Made by a program: the position numbers and the translations under genes
Shown here: positions 6,659-13,861 of the stretch, one piece after another
Numbering within the stretch: the first letter of the stretch is position 1
How the letters are laid out: each line of letters begins with the position of its first letter
From: Campylobacter sp.
Lineage (GTDB): Bacteria > Campylobacterota > Campylobacteria > Campylobacterales > Campylobacteraceae
NCBI GenBank assembly: GCA_024680445.1
Contig: JAILCJ010000135.1
Span: forward strand, 1-13,861
Direction of reading: 5' to 3'
DNA length: 13,861 bases
The notes under the pieces: model-generated
Seen by the model: only the letters and a program-made list of their open reading frames with translations
What the model was told of the DNA's origin: nothing
Databases searched by the model: none

Positions 6659-7467
6659 TGCAAATTGATCTTGTAAATCGTTTAAATTACTTTTGCGATT
6701 CTTTGTATTTTGACGCGATAGAAAGCACAAATGTCATTAGTTTTAGCTTTGGCACAAACTATCCAAGAATCTATGAAATGGATGGCGATTCACTGATAAA
6801 TGTGCTTAGTGCGGTAAGTAAAATTTATACAAAATCGCTTAAAAAATCTTACTTACACATAGACTTTAAACTCACAAATTACAGCACAGATTATGCATTT
6901 TTTAACATTACTTTTTCTTGTTCTGGCGTTTTTATACCTATGAATAAACTAATCTCCACCGCAAAAAAAATCGCAGAAGCAAACGACATACAAATTTTTA
7001 TAAATAAAAATACCATAGTCGTCCAGTCAAAAGGCAAACTTGTAAAAGATCAACAAAAAAGCATCAAATTTTTAAATGAAAATATCAAAAAATTCCATGT
7101 TATTATCAATTACGAATACAAAATGGGCTTTGAAAGCATATCAAAATCCCTACGATATCTTGGCTTAAAAGTTCATCAGTCAAATCAATACGATATCTTA
7201 AAACACCATGTAATGGACGCTATTTATAAGCCATCTGTCGTATTTTTACACCAATCAATCTTGCAAAACAAAGACGAATTTGAACTTATACTTAAATACA
7301 AAAAACTTAAAAATTTTAGCATAGTCATCATAAACGACCAAAAAGACGACAGCCTAGAAAATAATAAAAATTTTTTCGTACTTAGACAACCATTTACTTA
7401 CGACATACTCATAGCCACATTAAACACCTGCTACAACGAACAAAAAATGGCAAAACTTTTTATATGA
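6655..7467 (+). CDS. Unknown protein: degenerate kinase ATPase-like plus receiver-like domains
   Basis: I do not recognise this 270-residue protein as a named family. By eye, residues 22-127 follow the layout of a histidine-kinase ATPase domain. MDGDSLINVLSAV (42-54) sits where GDxxRLxQVLxNLL is expected, and FSCSGVFIP (87-95) where FSVxDTGxGIP is expected. The key Asn, Asp and glycine-rich ATP-lid residues are not preserved. Residues 147-262 follow a receiver (CheY-like) fold: hydrophobic strands at 148-152, 194-198, 222-227 and 240-243, each followed by a helix. The phosphoacceptor Asp is His199, the acidic pair after strand 1 is lost, and the KP motif is RQP (244-246). No phospho-transfer histidine domain, signal peptide or membrane segment is seen. 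It overlaps queA by 4 nt (ATGA), and a second ATG follows at 6658. It is the last gene before the terminator. A non-catalytic regulatory or scaffold role is only an inference. Confidence 0.75.
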   Translation: MMQIDLVNRLNYFCDSLYFDAIESTNVISFSFGTNYPRIYEMDGDSLINVLSAVSKIYTKSLKKSYLHIDFKLTNYSTDYAFFNITFSCSGVFIPMNKLISTAKKIAEANDIQIFINKNTIVVQSKGKLVKDQQKSIKFLNENIKKFHVIINYEYKMGFESISKSLRYLGLKVHQSNQYDILKHHVMDAIYKPSVVFLHQSILQNKDEFELILKYKKLKNFSIVIINDQKDDSLENNKNFFVLRQPFTYDILIATLNTCYNEQKMAKLFI

Positions 7468-7504
7468 TTTTGTAAAGCTTTTGATAAAGCCTTACAAAAT
7501 TTTG
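7467..7504 (+). terminator. Intrinsic terminator of the hemW-tatBC-queA cluster
   Basis: Bases 7467-7475 pair perfectly with 7492-7500 (9 bp). After one A-C mismatch, 7477-7481 pair with 7486-7490 (5 bp) around a TGAT loop. A short T-run follows (7500-7503). The last base of the preceding stop codon is the first base of the stem. The convergent minus-strand gene ends 13-50 bp away. Read on the minus strand the hairpin lacks a T-run, so its effect there would be weaker. Confidence 0.75.
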
Positions 7505-7516
7505 CACCAAAAATTT

Positions 7517-8386
7517 TTAAAAATTAGCTTGTTTTTTTTCGTAAAATTTCATTATATGTTTATGTAAATATAAAGACAAATAAAGCACGATAGCTCCGAT
7601 AATAAGACGTGTTAAATCTGTTGGTTTATACCAAAATACCAAATTTACGATTATGGCGGCTGGTATGAGAGCGTTGTTCATTATCGCTAAAACGCCGCTA
7701 TCAACTTCGCATGCGCCCTTGTTCCAAAGGTAGTATCCAACTCCACTAGCGACCGCACCGAGCCATAAAAGCACAGCAGCTTGTGTAAAAGTTGGAGTAA
7801 TTTTGTCAAAATTTCCAAAGAGTAAAAATGCCACAAAGGTGATAAAAAAGGCTCCAAAGTGAAAGTATCCAAACACACCTTTTTGCTCGACATTGTGCCT
7901 TTCAAGCAAAATTTTATAAGCACTTTGTCCAAAACCAAAGCAAATATTTGCCGCTTGAACTAGCAAAAAGCCTGTCAAAGCACCGCTATTTATGCCGTCG
8001 TATTTGATGATAAATGAGCCAAGGACTGCGACGCCAACGCTGATAAGATAAAGTTTGTGAAATTTGCGATTGAAAGCGTCATAAACAAGGGTAACATAAA
8101 ATGGCGTAAATATCGTAAATAACGCAACTTCTGGCACACTAAGATATAAAAAAGAATTATAATAAAACAAATACATCGCACCGATTTGCACGGCACCAAT
8201 AAGCATGATATTTATCGCCAAAACTGGTTTTACGCCACGAAATTTCGTAAACGGCAAAAATACCAAACTAGCGATAGCAACACGCATGAAAACATTGAAA
8301 TAACTATCCAAACTACCTGCTAAAAATTCGCCTATCAAACTAAACGAAAACGCCCAAAGTACCGTAACAAAAATAAGTTTATTCAA
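7517..8386 (-). CDS. EamA/DMT-superfamily inner-membrane transporter
   Basis: The 289-residue product has about ten hydrophobic helices in two similar halves (about 1-140 and 145-280), the layout of the drug/metabolite transporter superfamily with paired EamA domains. Typical features are the start NKLIFVTVLWAFSFSLIGE, a VPEVALFTIFTPFYVTLV segment at helix 4, and a short basic C-terminal tail. The substrate cannot be inferred; family members move amino acids, nucleotides or drugs. It starts at TTG, which overlaps the preceding stop as TTGA. An AGGAGG site 6 nt upstream supports this. It is the last gene of the efflux operon. An A8 run on the coding strand near the C-terminus (plus strand 7532-7539) could slip, but the frame is intact. 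Confidence 0.88.
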   Translation of the reverse strand: MNKLIFVTVLWAFSFSLIGEFLAGSLDSYFNVFMRVAIASLVFLPFTKFRGVKPVLAINIMLIGAVQIGAMYLFYYNSFLYLSVPEVALFTIFTPFYVTLVYDAFNRKFHKLYLISVGVAVLGSFIIKYDGINSGALTGFLLVQAANICFGFGQSAYKILLERHNVEQKGVFGYFHFGAFFITFVAFLLFGNFDKITPTFTQAAVLLWLGAVASGVGYYLWNKGACEVDSGVLAIMNNALIPAAIIVNLVFWYKPTDLTRLIIGAIVLYLSLYLHKHIMKFYEKKQANF

Positions 8387-9600
8387 AACTCTCCTCCTTC
8401 ATCGGTGATAAAATTTAAGATATCTTGACCTTGTTCGTAAAAGTATTCAAGCTTTTTTAGTTCAAGCTCGTCTGTGTCGTATACTTTTGAAACAAGCCAA
8501 GCGATATTATCACTCATTAAAAATAAAAATTCACTAAAATTATTTGCCCCGCTTAGATAAAATTTTGGCAAATTCGCAACTCTTTTTTGAGTGATATCAA
8601 ATTTGGCTTGTTTGATTTTAAGTTCGGCATCTAGCTTTAAAATTTCGCTTTCTAGGCGATCAAGTTTTGCTAAACTTGCCTTTTGTTCGTCATTTAGATC
8701 AAGCAAAGCTTTTTGATAGGCGACTTCATCTTTTTGTTTTTGGGTGCTTTTTTTGAAACCATGAGGCAAATCCCATTTTAATTCTAGCCCTATTTTGTTG
8801 GCTTTTATTATATCAGATGAATTGAATTTTTCGATATTTGCGTTTGAAATGGATTGAGAATCTTTTAGATAAACTTTTGGCAAAATTTCATTTTTATGAA
8901 TTTTTTGCTCTTTTATAAAAGCTTCGTTTTCTTTTAGAGCAAGATTTGAAAGTTTTTTTGAAAAATCAGGCATAAAAACCTTGCTTCCAGCCATAAATTT
9001 GATATCCATATCAGATAAAACCGAAGTTTTGGCTATGAGTTCATTTTGCAAGGCATAAAGTTCGTCTAATTCTTTTGAAGTGCTTTTGATCTTATCTTTA
9101 ATAGCGTCAAATTCCTCTTGACTAATTTCGCCAAATTCTAAGTAAAATTCAAGCTCGTCAAGCATATTTTCATAGCTAAGCTTTTCTTTTTCTTTTATTA
9201 TGATCAAAGAATTCATCGCCAAGGCATTAAAATAAACCTTGCCAATTTGCAAACTAATGAGATTTTTATACATTTGACTTTTTAAGATTTCATTAGCATT
9301 GTTTTTGAGTGCGATTTTTTCTAGTTTTTCCCTTTCACCGCCGTCAAAAAGTAGGTATTTAAATTTAAACAAAGTCGAACCAGCCTTTGGCGTGTAACCT
9401 TCATTTTTTTTGCTAAAAGTATATCTGGCATTTATGTTAAAGTCTAGCTTTTTGTTTTGCGGTTTAAATTTGGAGATGTTTTGCGAAAACTTCGCCAAAT
9501 CGCTTTGTTTAGCACTTTGTGCAATAGCTATAAGTTGAGTCAAATTTCCAGCATTTAGCGTCATAAACGCTAACATTAAAAATAAAATTTTAGATATCAA
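8383..9600 (-). CDS. Second TolC-like outer-membrane factor
   Basis: The 405-residue product begins with a signal peptide (about 1-17, MISKILFLMLAFMTLNA) with no lipobox cysteine. Two alpha-helical halves follow. The first has LFDGG (84-88), a hallmark before the first long helix pair in TolC proteins, and helices at about 89-195. The second has a beta-type segment near 268-280 and helices at about 285-395. It ends with GANNFSEFLFLMSDN, which occupies the position of the usual G-x-x-x-x-x-E-x-L-D signature but is diverged. It is slightly short for the family and has little evident similarity to the CmeD-like fragment at the right edge. The start is TTG, inside the last codons of cmeF (11-nt overlap), behind an AGAAAAG site. 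The first internal ATG would remove the charged part of the signal peptide. The likely role is an alternative exit duct for the pump; this is inference. Confidence 0.8.
   Translation of the reverse strand: MISKILFLMLAFMTLNAGNLTQLIAIAQSAKQSDLAKFSQNISKFKPQNKKLDFNINARYTFSKKNEGYTPKAGSTLFKFKYLLFDGGEREKLEKIALKNNANEILKSQMYKNLISLQIGKVYFNALAMNSLIIIKEKEKLSYENMLDELEFYLEFGEISQEEFDAIKDKIKSTSKELDELYALQNELIAKTSVLSDMDIKFMAGSKVFMPDFSKKLSNLALKENEAFIKEQKIHKNEILPKVYLKDSQSISNANIEKFNSSDIIKANKIGLELKWDLPHGFKKSTQKQKDEVAYQKALLDLNDEQKASLAKLDRLESEILKLDAELKIKQAKFDITQKRVANLPKFYLSGANNFSEFLFLMSDNIAWLVSKVYDTDELELKKLEYFYEQGQDILNFITDEGGEF
8393..8398 (-). promoter_or_regulatory. Strong ribosome binding site for the DMT transporter gene
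   Basis: The minus strand reads AGGAGG, a full Shine-Dalgarno core, 6 nt before the TTG at 8384-8386. It lies within the last codons of the upstream TolC-like gene. It is the strongest site seen among the operon's junctions and fixes the TTG start. Confidence 0.8.
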
Positions 9601-12600
9601 GTTCTTTTCTTTCGTAAATTTTTCTTAGATAAGTATCTAGTTTAAACGCCCAAGCAAACAAAGCTGGGACAACGAGTAATGAAAGCATGGTTGAGCTTAT
9701 CAGCCCTGAAATGATAGAAATAGCCATAGGCGAGTTGCCTTCATAACCGACGCCGTGAGAAAGTGCAAGTGGTAACATAGCCGAAATCATCGCTAGTGTA
9801 GTCATGACTATGGCTCTAAACCTTGTTTTTCCTGCCTTTATAATGGCTTGGTTTATCTCCATGCCACTTTTTGCGTATTTGTTGGCAAAATCTACCAGCA
9901 AAATGGCGTTTTTACCGACCATACCAAAAAGCAAAATCGCCCCAACCATTACAAAAAGGCTAAAAGAATTTCCACTTATATATAGCCCAAAAGCCGCTCC
10001 GGCAAAGGCAAGTGGCATAGAAAGCATGATGATAAAAGGCAAAACAAAACTTTCATAAAGAGCTGCCAAAACCATATAAACAAGCACGGCACTCATCATT
10101 ATAGTAAATACAAAAGCCTTGTTTGTATCGCCCATATAGTCGATGAATCCGCTGTATTTTATCTGGGCTCCAAAAGGTAACAAAGCCCCAACTTTTTCAT
10201 CAAGCATAGCCTTTGCGTCACTCAAAACTATGCCCTTTGTGTTGGCTAAAAATTCGATTTGATCTTGCTTGTCATATCGTGGCAAAGACGGCAAAACCTT
10301 AGTATTTGTAAATGTTGCAACATCGCTAAGTAAGATGTAAGCACCGCTGTGAGTTTTTAAACGCAAATTTCGCAATGCTTGTTCGTCGCTTCTAAAACTA
10401 TCATCAAATCGCATTTTTATATCGTATTCGTTTATGCCATCATCAAAAACGCCTATCAAATTTGAATCAAATGAAGCGTTGATAACTCTTGCAATTTCAA
10501 ATTCGCTTATGCCCAAAACTTTCGCCTTTTGTCTGTTGATAGAAATTTCGATTTGATCTTTTTTGTCTTCGTTTATAGAGCTAATATCAACGAATTTTCC
10601 GCTCTCTTCAAAGATTTTTCTAATATCTGGCACTATTTTATCCAAGGCTTTTTCGTCATCGCCTGTAACTATAAGCTGGACTTCTTCGTTGCTGCCGCCA
10701 GTATCAACCATGGCAAGTTCGGCGATAGCTATGCTAAAACCATCAAATTTAAGTTCTTTTCTAAGTTGCTCCATGATCTTTGGTTGTCGCATGTTTCTTT
10801 GGTTTAGCTCTTTTAAACGAGTGTAAATTTTGGCTTTATACGCTTCTTTGGCGTCATTGTAAGCTATCAAAAGATAAGAGTAAAGGACATTTTCATTTTG
10901 ATTTATTTTGTTTAAAATCTCTAAGGATTTTTCTCGCATTGCAACGGCACTTATGCTGGGATCTGCTTTTATCATGATGTTAAATTCGCTATTGTCCTCA
11001 TTTGGTTTAAAGCCACTACCTAGCGATTTTGCTAACAACATGCAAAGCACGAAACCAAGCAAAACTACAATTACAAAAGCAAGGCGGAATTTCAATACAA
11101 ATTTTAAGATTTTTTCATATAAATTTTCAACCGCCACGAAAAACGGCTCGCTGGCCTCATAAAATTTGCTATGTTTTGTACTCATGAATCTTGCACTGAG
11201 TGAAGGCGTTAGCATTATGCAAACGAAAAATGATACGACTATACCGCCAGCCACGCTAAGTGCAAAGGCGTTAAAATACCTGCCAACAACGCTATTCATA
11301 AAGGCAATAGGGATAAAAACACAAAGCAAAACCGTGCTGATAGCCAAAACGCTAAAAGCTATTTCTTTTATGCCATAAAAACTGGCTTTTAAAGGGTCTT
11401 TTTCGCCCTGCTGGATATGTTTGGATATGTTTTCTATAACGACTATGGCGTCATCAACAAAAATTCCTATGCCTATGGTTAAAGCCACAAAGGTTATGCG
11501 GTTTAAGTCGTTTCCAAGTAGATAAATCATGAAAAAAGTTGCGATTATACTAGTTGGGATAGTGATAGTTGCAATTATGGTTGAGCTGATATTTCGCAAA
11601 AATAGATAAACTATGAAAGCCGTTAAAATTACGCCTAAAATCATATCGAAAGTGGATTGATTGACGTATTGTTGTATAAGCAAACTTTTGTCATAAACTA
11701 TGTTAAGTTCGTAATTTTCGCCTATAAAAGTTTGCAAATTTGATAAATTTGCTTTTATATTTTTGATAATATCCAAGGTGTTTGCACCAAGAATTTTTTT
11801 AACCTCTAAAAAAACGCCATGTTTGAATTTTCCGCCCTCATACATAGTGGCAAAGCTAAGATTATCAGAGCCCGTAAATTCGACCTTTGCGATGTCGCCA
11901 AGAAAAATTCCGTCCATTATGCGGATACTTTTTATCTCGTTTATATTTTTGGCGTCAAAGGCTGATTTTAGGGTGATTTTACTGATGTCGCTTTCTATTT
12001 TGCCAAGGGGCATTTTTAAATTTTGAGTTTTTATGATAGCTGCGATATTTTCGCTACTTAGTGAGTATTTATCTATCATGTTTTTATCTAGCGAAATGCG
12101 AATTTCAGGCTCCAAAAAGCCCGTATCATCAACTTCGCCTACGCCTCTAAATCTTTGCAAAAAGGCTTTTACTTTTTCGTCAATCACCTTCATCAAAGCA
12201 GTTTGGTTGCCGTCTTTGGCACTTACAAATAGCCCAAATATCGTTTCGCTGGCACTTCCCATTTTTTCTACTACGCTTTGAACGCCGAGTTTTGCCTTTG
12301 CTATGCGGTCTCTGGCGTCATTTAGGGCGATTTCTATATCTTTGTCTAGGTGAAATTCCACCATTATAACGCTAAGATTGTCATAACTAAACGATCTAAT
12401 ATGCTTCACACCATTTATGCTATTTATCTCATCTTCGAGTTTTTTGGTGATTTTATTTCTTATATAACCCATATCGCCATTTGCAATGGTTGTTATGCGT
12501 ATAAGCGGTATATCAACTTCTGGATAGGTGTTTATACTCATATTTTTTAGCGAAACTATGCCAAAAACCACGAAGGATAAAAATAGCATAAGCGTTGCAA

Positions 12601-12628
12601 TGGGGCGATTTATAGCAAAGCGGTACAT
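9590..12628 (-). CDS. cmeF: RND-family efflux pump, CmeF-like (HAE1 type)
   Basis: This is the inner-membrane proton-driven pump of a tripartite efflux system. The 1012-residue product has the RND plan: helix 1 (11-28), a large periplasmic loop, helices 2-7 (about 328-533), a second loop, and helices 8-12 (about 836-996). Asp392-Asp393 in VDDAIVVIEN (391-400) and Lys906 in GMVGKNAILLVDF are the proton-relay residues, matching AcrB Asp407, Asp408 and Lys940. This places it in the hydrophobe/drug exporter type, not the metal (CzcA) type. Size and gene order match C. jejuni CmeF, whose known role is broad efflux with some antimicrobials and bile salts. The ATG shares one base with the cmeE stop (TAATG). 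The pump's substrates here are not shown by sequence. Confidence 0.92.
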   Translation of the reverse strand: MYRFAINRPIATLMLFLSFVVFGIVSLKNMSINTYPEVDIPLIRITTIANGDMGYIRNKITKKLEDEINSINGVKHIRSFSYDNLSVIMVEFHLDKDIEIALNDARDRIAKAKLGVQSVVEKMGSASETIFGLFVSAKDGNQTALMKVIDEKVKAFLQRFRGVGEVDDTGFLEPEIRISLDKNMIDKYSLSSENIAAIIKTQNLKMPLGKIESDISKITLKSAFDAKNINEIKSIRIMDGIFLGDIAKVEFTGSDNLSFATMYEGGKFKHGVFLEVKKILGANTLDIIKNIKANLSNLQTFIGENYELNIVYDKSLLIQQYVNQSTFDMILGVILTAFIVYLFLRNISSTIIATITIPTSIIATFFMIYLLGNDLNRITFVALTIGIGIFVDDAIVVIENISKHIQQGEKDPLKASFYGIKEIAFSVLAISTVLLCVFIPIAFMNSVVGRYFNAFALSVAGGIVVSFFVCIMLTPSLSARFMSTKHSKFYEASEPFFVAVENLYEKILKFVLKFRLAFVIVVLLGFVLCMLLAKSLGSGFKPNEDNSEFNIMIKADPSISAVAMREKSLEILNKINQNENVLYSYLLIAYNDAKEAYKAKIYTRLKELNQRNMRQPKIMEQLRKELKFDGFSIAIAELAMVDTGGSNEEVQLIVTGDDEKALDKIVPDIRKIFEESGKFVDISSINEDKKDQIEISINRQKAKVLGISEFEIARVINASFDSNLIGVFDDGINEYDIKMRFDDSFRSDEQALRNLRLKTHSGAYILLSDVATFTNTKVLPSLPRYDKQDQIEFLANTKGIVLSDAKAMLDEKVGALLPFGAQIKYSGFIDYMGDTNKAFVFTIMMSAVLVYMVLAALYESFVLPFIIMLSMPLAFAGAAFGLYISGNSFSLFVMVGAILLFGMVGKNAILLVDFANKYAKSGMEINQAIIKAGKTRFRAIVMTTLAMISAMLPLALSHGVGYEGNSPMAISIISGLISSTMLSLLVVPALFAWAFKLDTYLRKIYERKELDI

Positions 12629-13359
12629 TATTTTATCTCTATATAGCCTTCGCCAAATGAGCCGACTTTAACGCCCTCGCTTATGGCTTCTGCTTTGAAT
12701 TTTCTAGTTTGTATATTTATGGTAGGATAAATCAATGAAATTTTTGCTGTTTTTTGCATATCACCGACATTAAATTTATATTCGTCGCCGATTTTAACCT
12801 TATTTGCGTATTTTTCGTCTATTTGGATTAGGATTTTAACCTTTGGCGTGGAGATGATCTCAAAAATCGGTGTATTTAATGCCATAACTCCATTGCCTAT
12901 TTCTGTGTATTTTGCACTTATAACTCCGTCAAATGGGGCTTTGAGTTGCATTTTTTCAAGAGAATTTTTTATAGCATTTACACCGGCTCTTGCTTTTTTT
13001 AGCTCGGCTTGTGCCTTTTCATAATTAAATTTGGCTTCGTCATATCTTTGAGCCGAAGTTACATCTTTTACTTTTTTAAATTTGCTATAAGTGGAGGCTG
13101 AAAATTCACTAAAAGCCAAGGCTTTATCGTATTCTGCCTGAGCGTTTTTAAGGGAGATTTGCAAATCGCTACTTTCAAGAGTTGCTAAAATATCGCCTTT
13201 TTTTACTTGACTTGAAACATCGACTTTTAGCGAATTTATAAGACCTGAATTTTGAAAAACAAGTTTAGAGCTTTGAACGGCAATGGCGTCATAATTTGCA
13301 TAAATTTGCTCGGCATTTAGCGACAAAATGCCAAATAATAAAATCAAAATTTTTCTCAT
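12628..13359 (-). CDS. cmeE: Periplasmic adaptor (membrane fusion) protein, CmeE-like
   Basis: This protein joins the RND pump to the outer-membrane channel in the periplasm. The 243 residues start with a signal peptide (about 1-16) without a lipobox. Split lipoyl halves lie at about 38-62 (with VKKGDILATLESSDL) and 138-160 (LKAPFDGVISAKYTEIGNGV). They flank an alpha-helical hairpin at 63-137. A beta-barrel domain (about 172-242) ends the protein with little or no membrane-proximal domain, so it is shorter than AcrA but the right size for CmeE. The ATG overlaps the upstream stop by 4 nt (ATGA), and AAGGG lies 7 nt before it. Confidence 0.9.
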   Translation of the reverse strand: MRKILILLFGILSLNAEQIYANYDAIAVQSSKLVFQNSGLINSLKVDVSSQVKKGDILATLESSDLQISLKNAQAEYDKALAFSEFSASTYSKFKKVKDVTSAQRYDEAKFNYEKAQAELKKARAGVNAIKNSLEKMQLKAPFDGVISAKYTEIGNGVMALNTPIFEIISTPKVKILIQIDEKYANKVKIGDEYKFNVGDMQKTAKISLIYPTINIQTRKFKAEAISEGVKVGSFGEGYIEIK

Positions 13360-13861
13360 CTTTTAACCCTTTTTTCTATATCATCGCCATTTTCATAAAT
13401 CAAATTTGCTTTTTTAATTTCTAGTTCATTTTTGGCTATGCTAAGTTTGCTTTTTGTTTCGTACTCACGAGCCAAAGCATCAAGAAATTCTGTGTATCCA
13501 AGCAAGCCTGCGTTGTATTGTTGATTTACTTCTTCAAGGCTAGTTTTTGCAGAATTTGTTGCGGTTTTTAAGGCCTCGATTCTAGCCTTTAAAGAGTTTA
13601 TATCGTTTTTAATAGAGCGAATTTTAAGGCTATTTTCACGAGATTTTTGAGATAAATTTAACTTAGCCTTTATAAAATTTATGCGATTTATCTCGGCTTT
13701 TTTAGAATTTGCGTTAAAATCAAAAATTTTCCAGCTAAAACCAAGCATTATTTCGTTGCTATTTTGAGTATTTTCATCTAAAAATTTACTCGCCAAAGCC
13801 TTATACATAGGCATATTATCGAAGTAAGAATAATCAAAATTGTGTTTATATATAGAATAAG
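13356..13861 (-). CDS. cmeD: TolC-family outer-membrane factor, CmeD-like (5' end missing)
   Basis: The frame stays open to the right edge, so only the C-terminal 167 residues are visible and the true start lies outside. The fragment shows a short beta-type stretch (IMLGFSWKIFDF) and then long amphipathic helices. It ends with the family signature QQYNAGLLGYTEFLDALARE and a helix of Lys/Glu/Ala-rich repeats. This is the second half of a TolC-type trimeric duct. It overlaps cmeE by 4 nt. The order outer-membrane factor, adaptor, pump is that of CmeDEF (and of H. pylori HefABC), which is why I use the name. The operon promoter is outside the window. Confidence 0.85.
   Translation of the reverse strand, partial: YSIYKHNFDYSYFDNMPMYKALASKFLDENTQNSNEIMLGFSWKIFDFNANSKKAEINRINFIKAKLNLSQKSRENSLKIRSIKNDINSLKARIEALKTATNSAKTSLEEVNQQYNAGLLGYTEFLDALAREYETKSKLSIAKNELEIKKANLIYENGDDIEKRVKR

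Noticed and set aside
7505..7525. AATTTTTAAAAATT palindrome at the DMT gene stop as a minus-strand terminator
   Set aside because: It contains only A-T pairs, has little or no loop and overlaps the stop codon, so a stable hairpin is unlikely.

Overview
The window is AT-rich bacterial chromosome from a Campylobacter-like member of the Campylobacterota. The evidence is the gene content: an ilvI-ilvH-lpxD cluster, a hemW-tatB-tatC-queA cluster and a cmeDEF-type RND efflux operon. The -10 elements also fit the Campylobacter form gnTAnaAT. The species cannot be fixed from the sequence alone. No tRNA, rRNA, CRISPR array, insertion sequence or phage gene was seen.

Layout. Bases 1-150 hold eight copies of a 12-bp AT-rich motif, including a perfect 36-bp tandem duplication, followed by a hairpin terminator for the gene to its right. 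Bases 189-3299 (minus strand) are one operon, ilvI-ilvH-lpxD. IlvI and IlvH form acetolactate synthase (first common step of branched-chain amino acid synthesis), and LpxD is a lipid A acyltransferase. A divergent promoter region of about 100 bp separates it from a plus-strand cluster at 3403-7467: hemW (radical SAM haem chaperone), tatB and tatC (twin-arginine translocase), queA (queuosine synthesis) and a 270-residue protein of unknown function. That last protein looks like a degenerate histidine-kinase ATPase domain joined to a degenerate receiver domain. A strong hairpin terminator at 7467-7504 ends the cluster.

From 7517 to the right edge the minus strand carries a tightly packed operon that enters from outside the window. 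Its order is outer-membrane factor (cut by the edge), periplasmic adaptor, RND pump, a second and diverged TolC-like protein, and an EamA/DMT-type inner-membrane transporter. The first three match CmeDEF in order and size. Every junction overlaps by 1 to 11 nt, and the last two genes begin with TTG. The first three should form one tripartite efflux system. The second outer-membrane factor and the DMT transporter look like additions whose role is unknown.

The most unusual items are the degenerate kinase/receiver-like protein at the end of the tat-queA cluster, the two outer-membrane factors bracketing one RND pump, and the AAATTTGATAAA array at the left edge.
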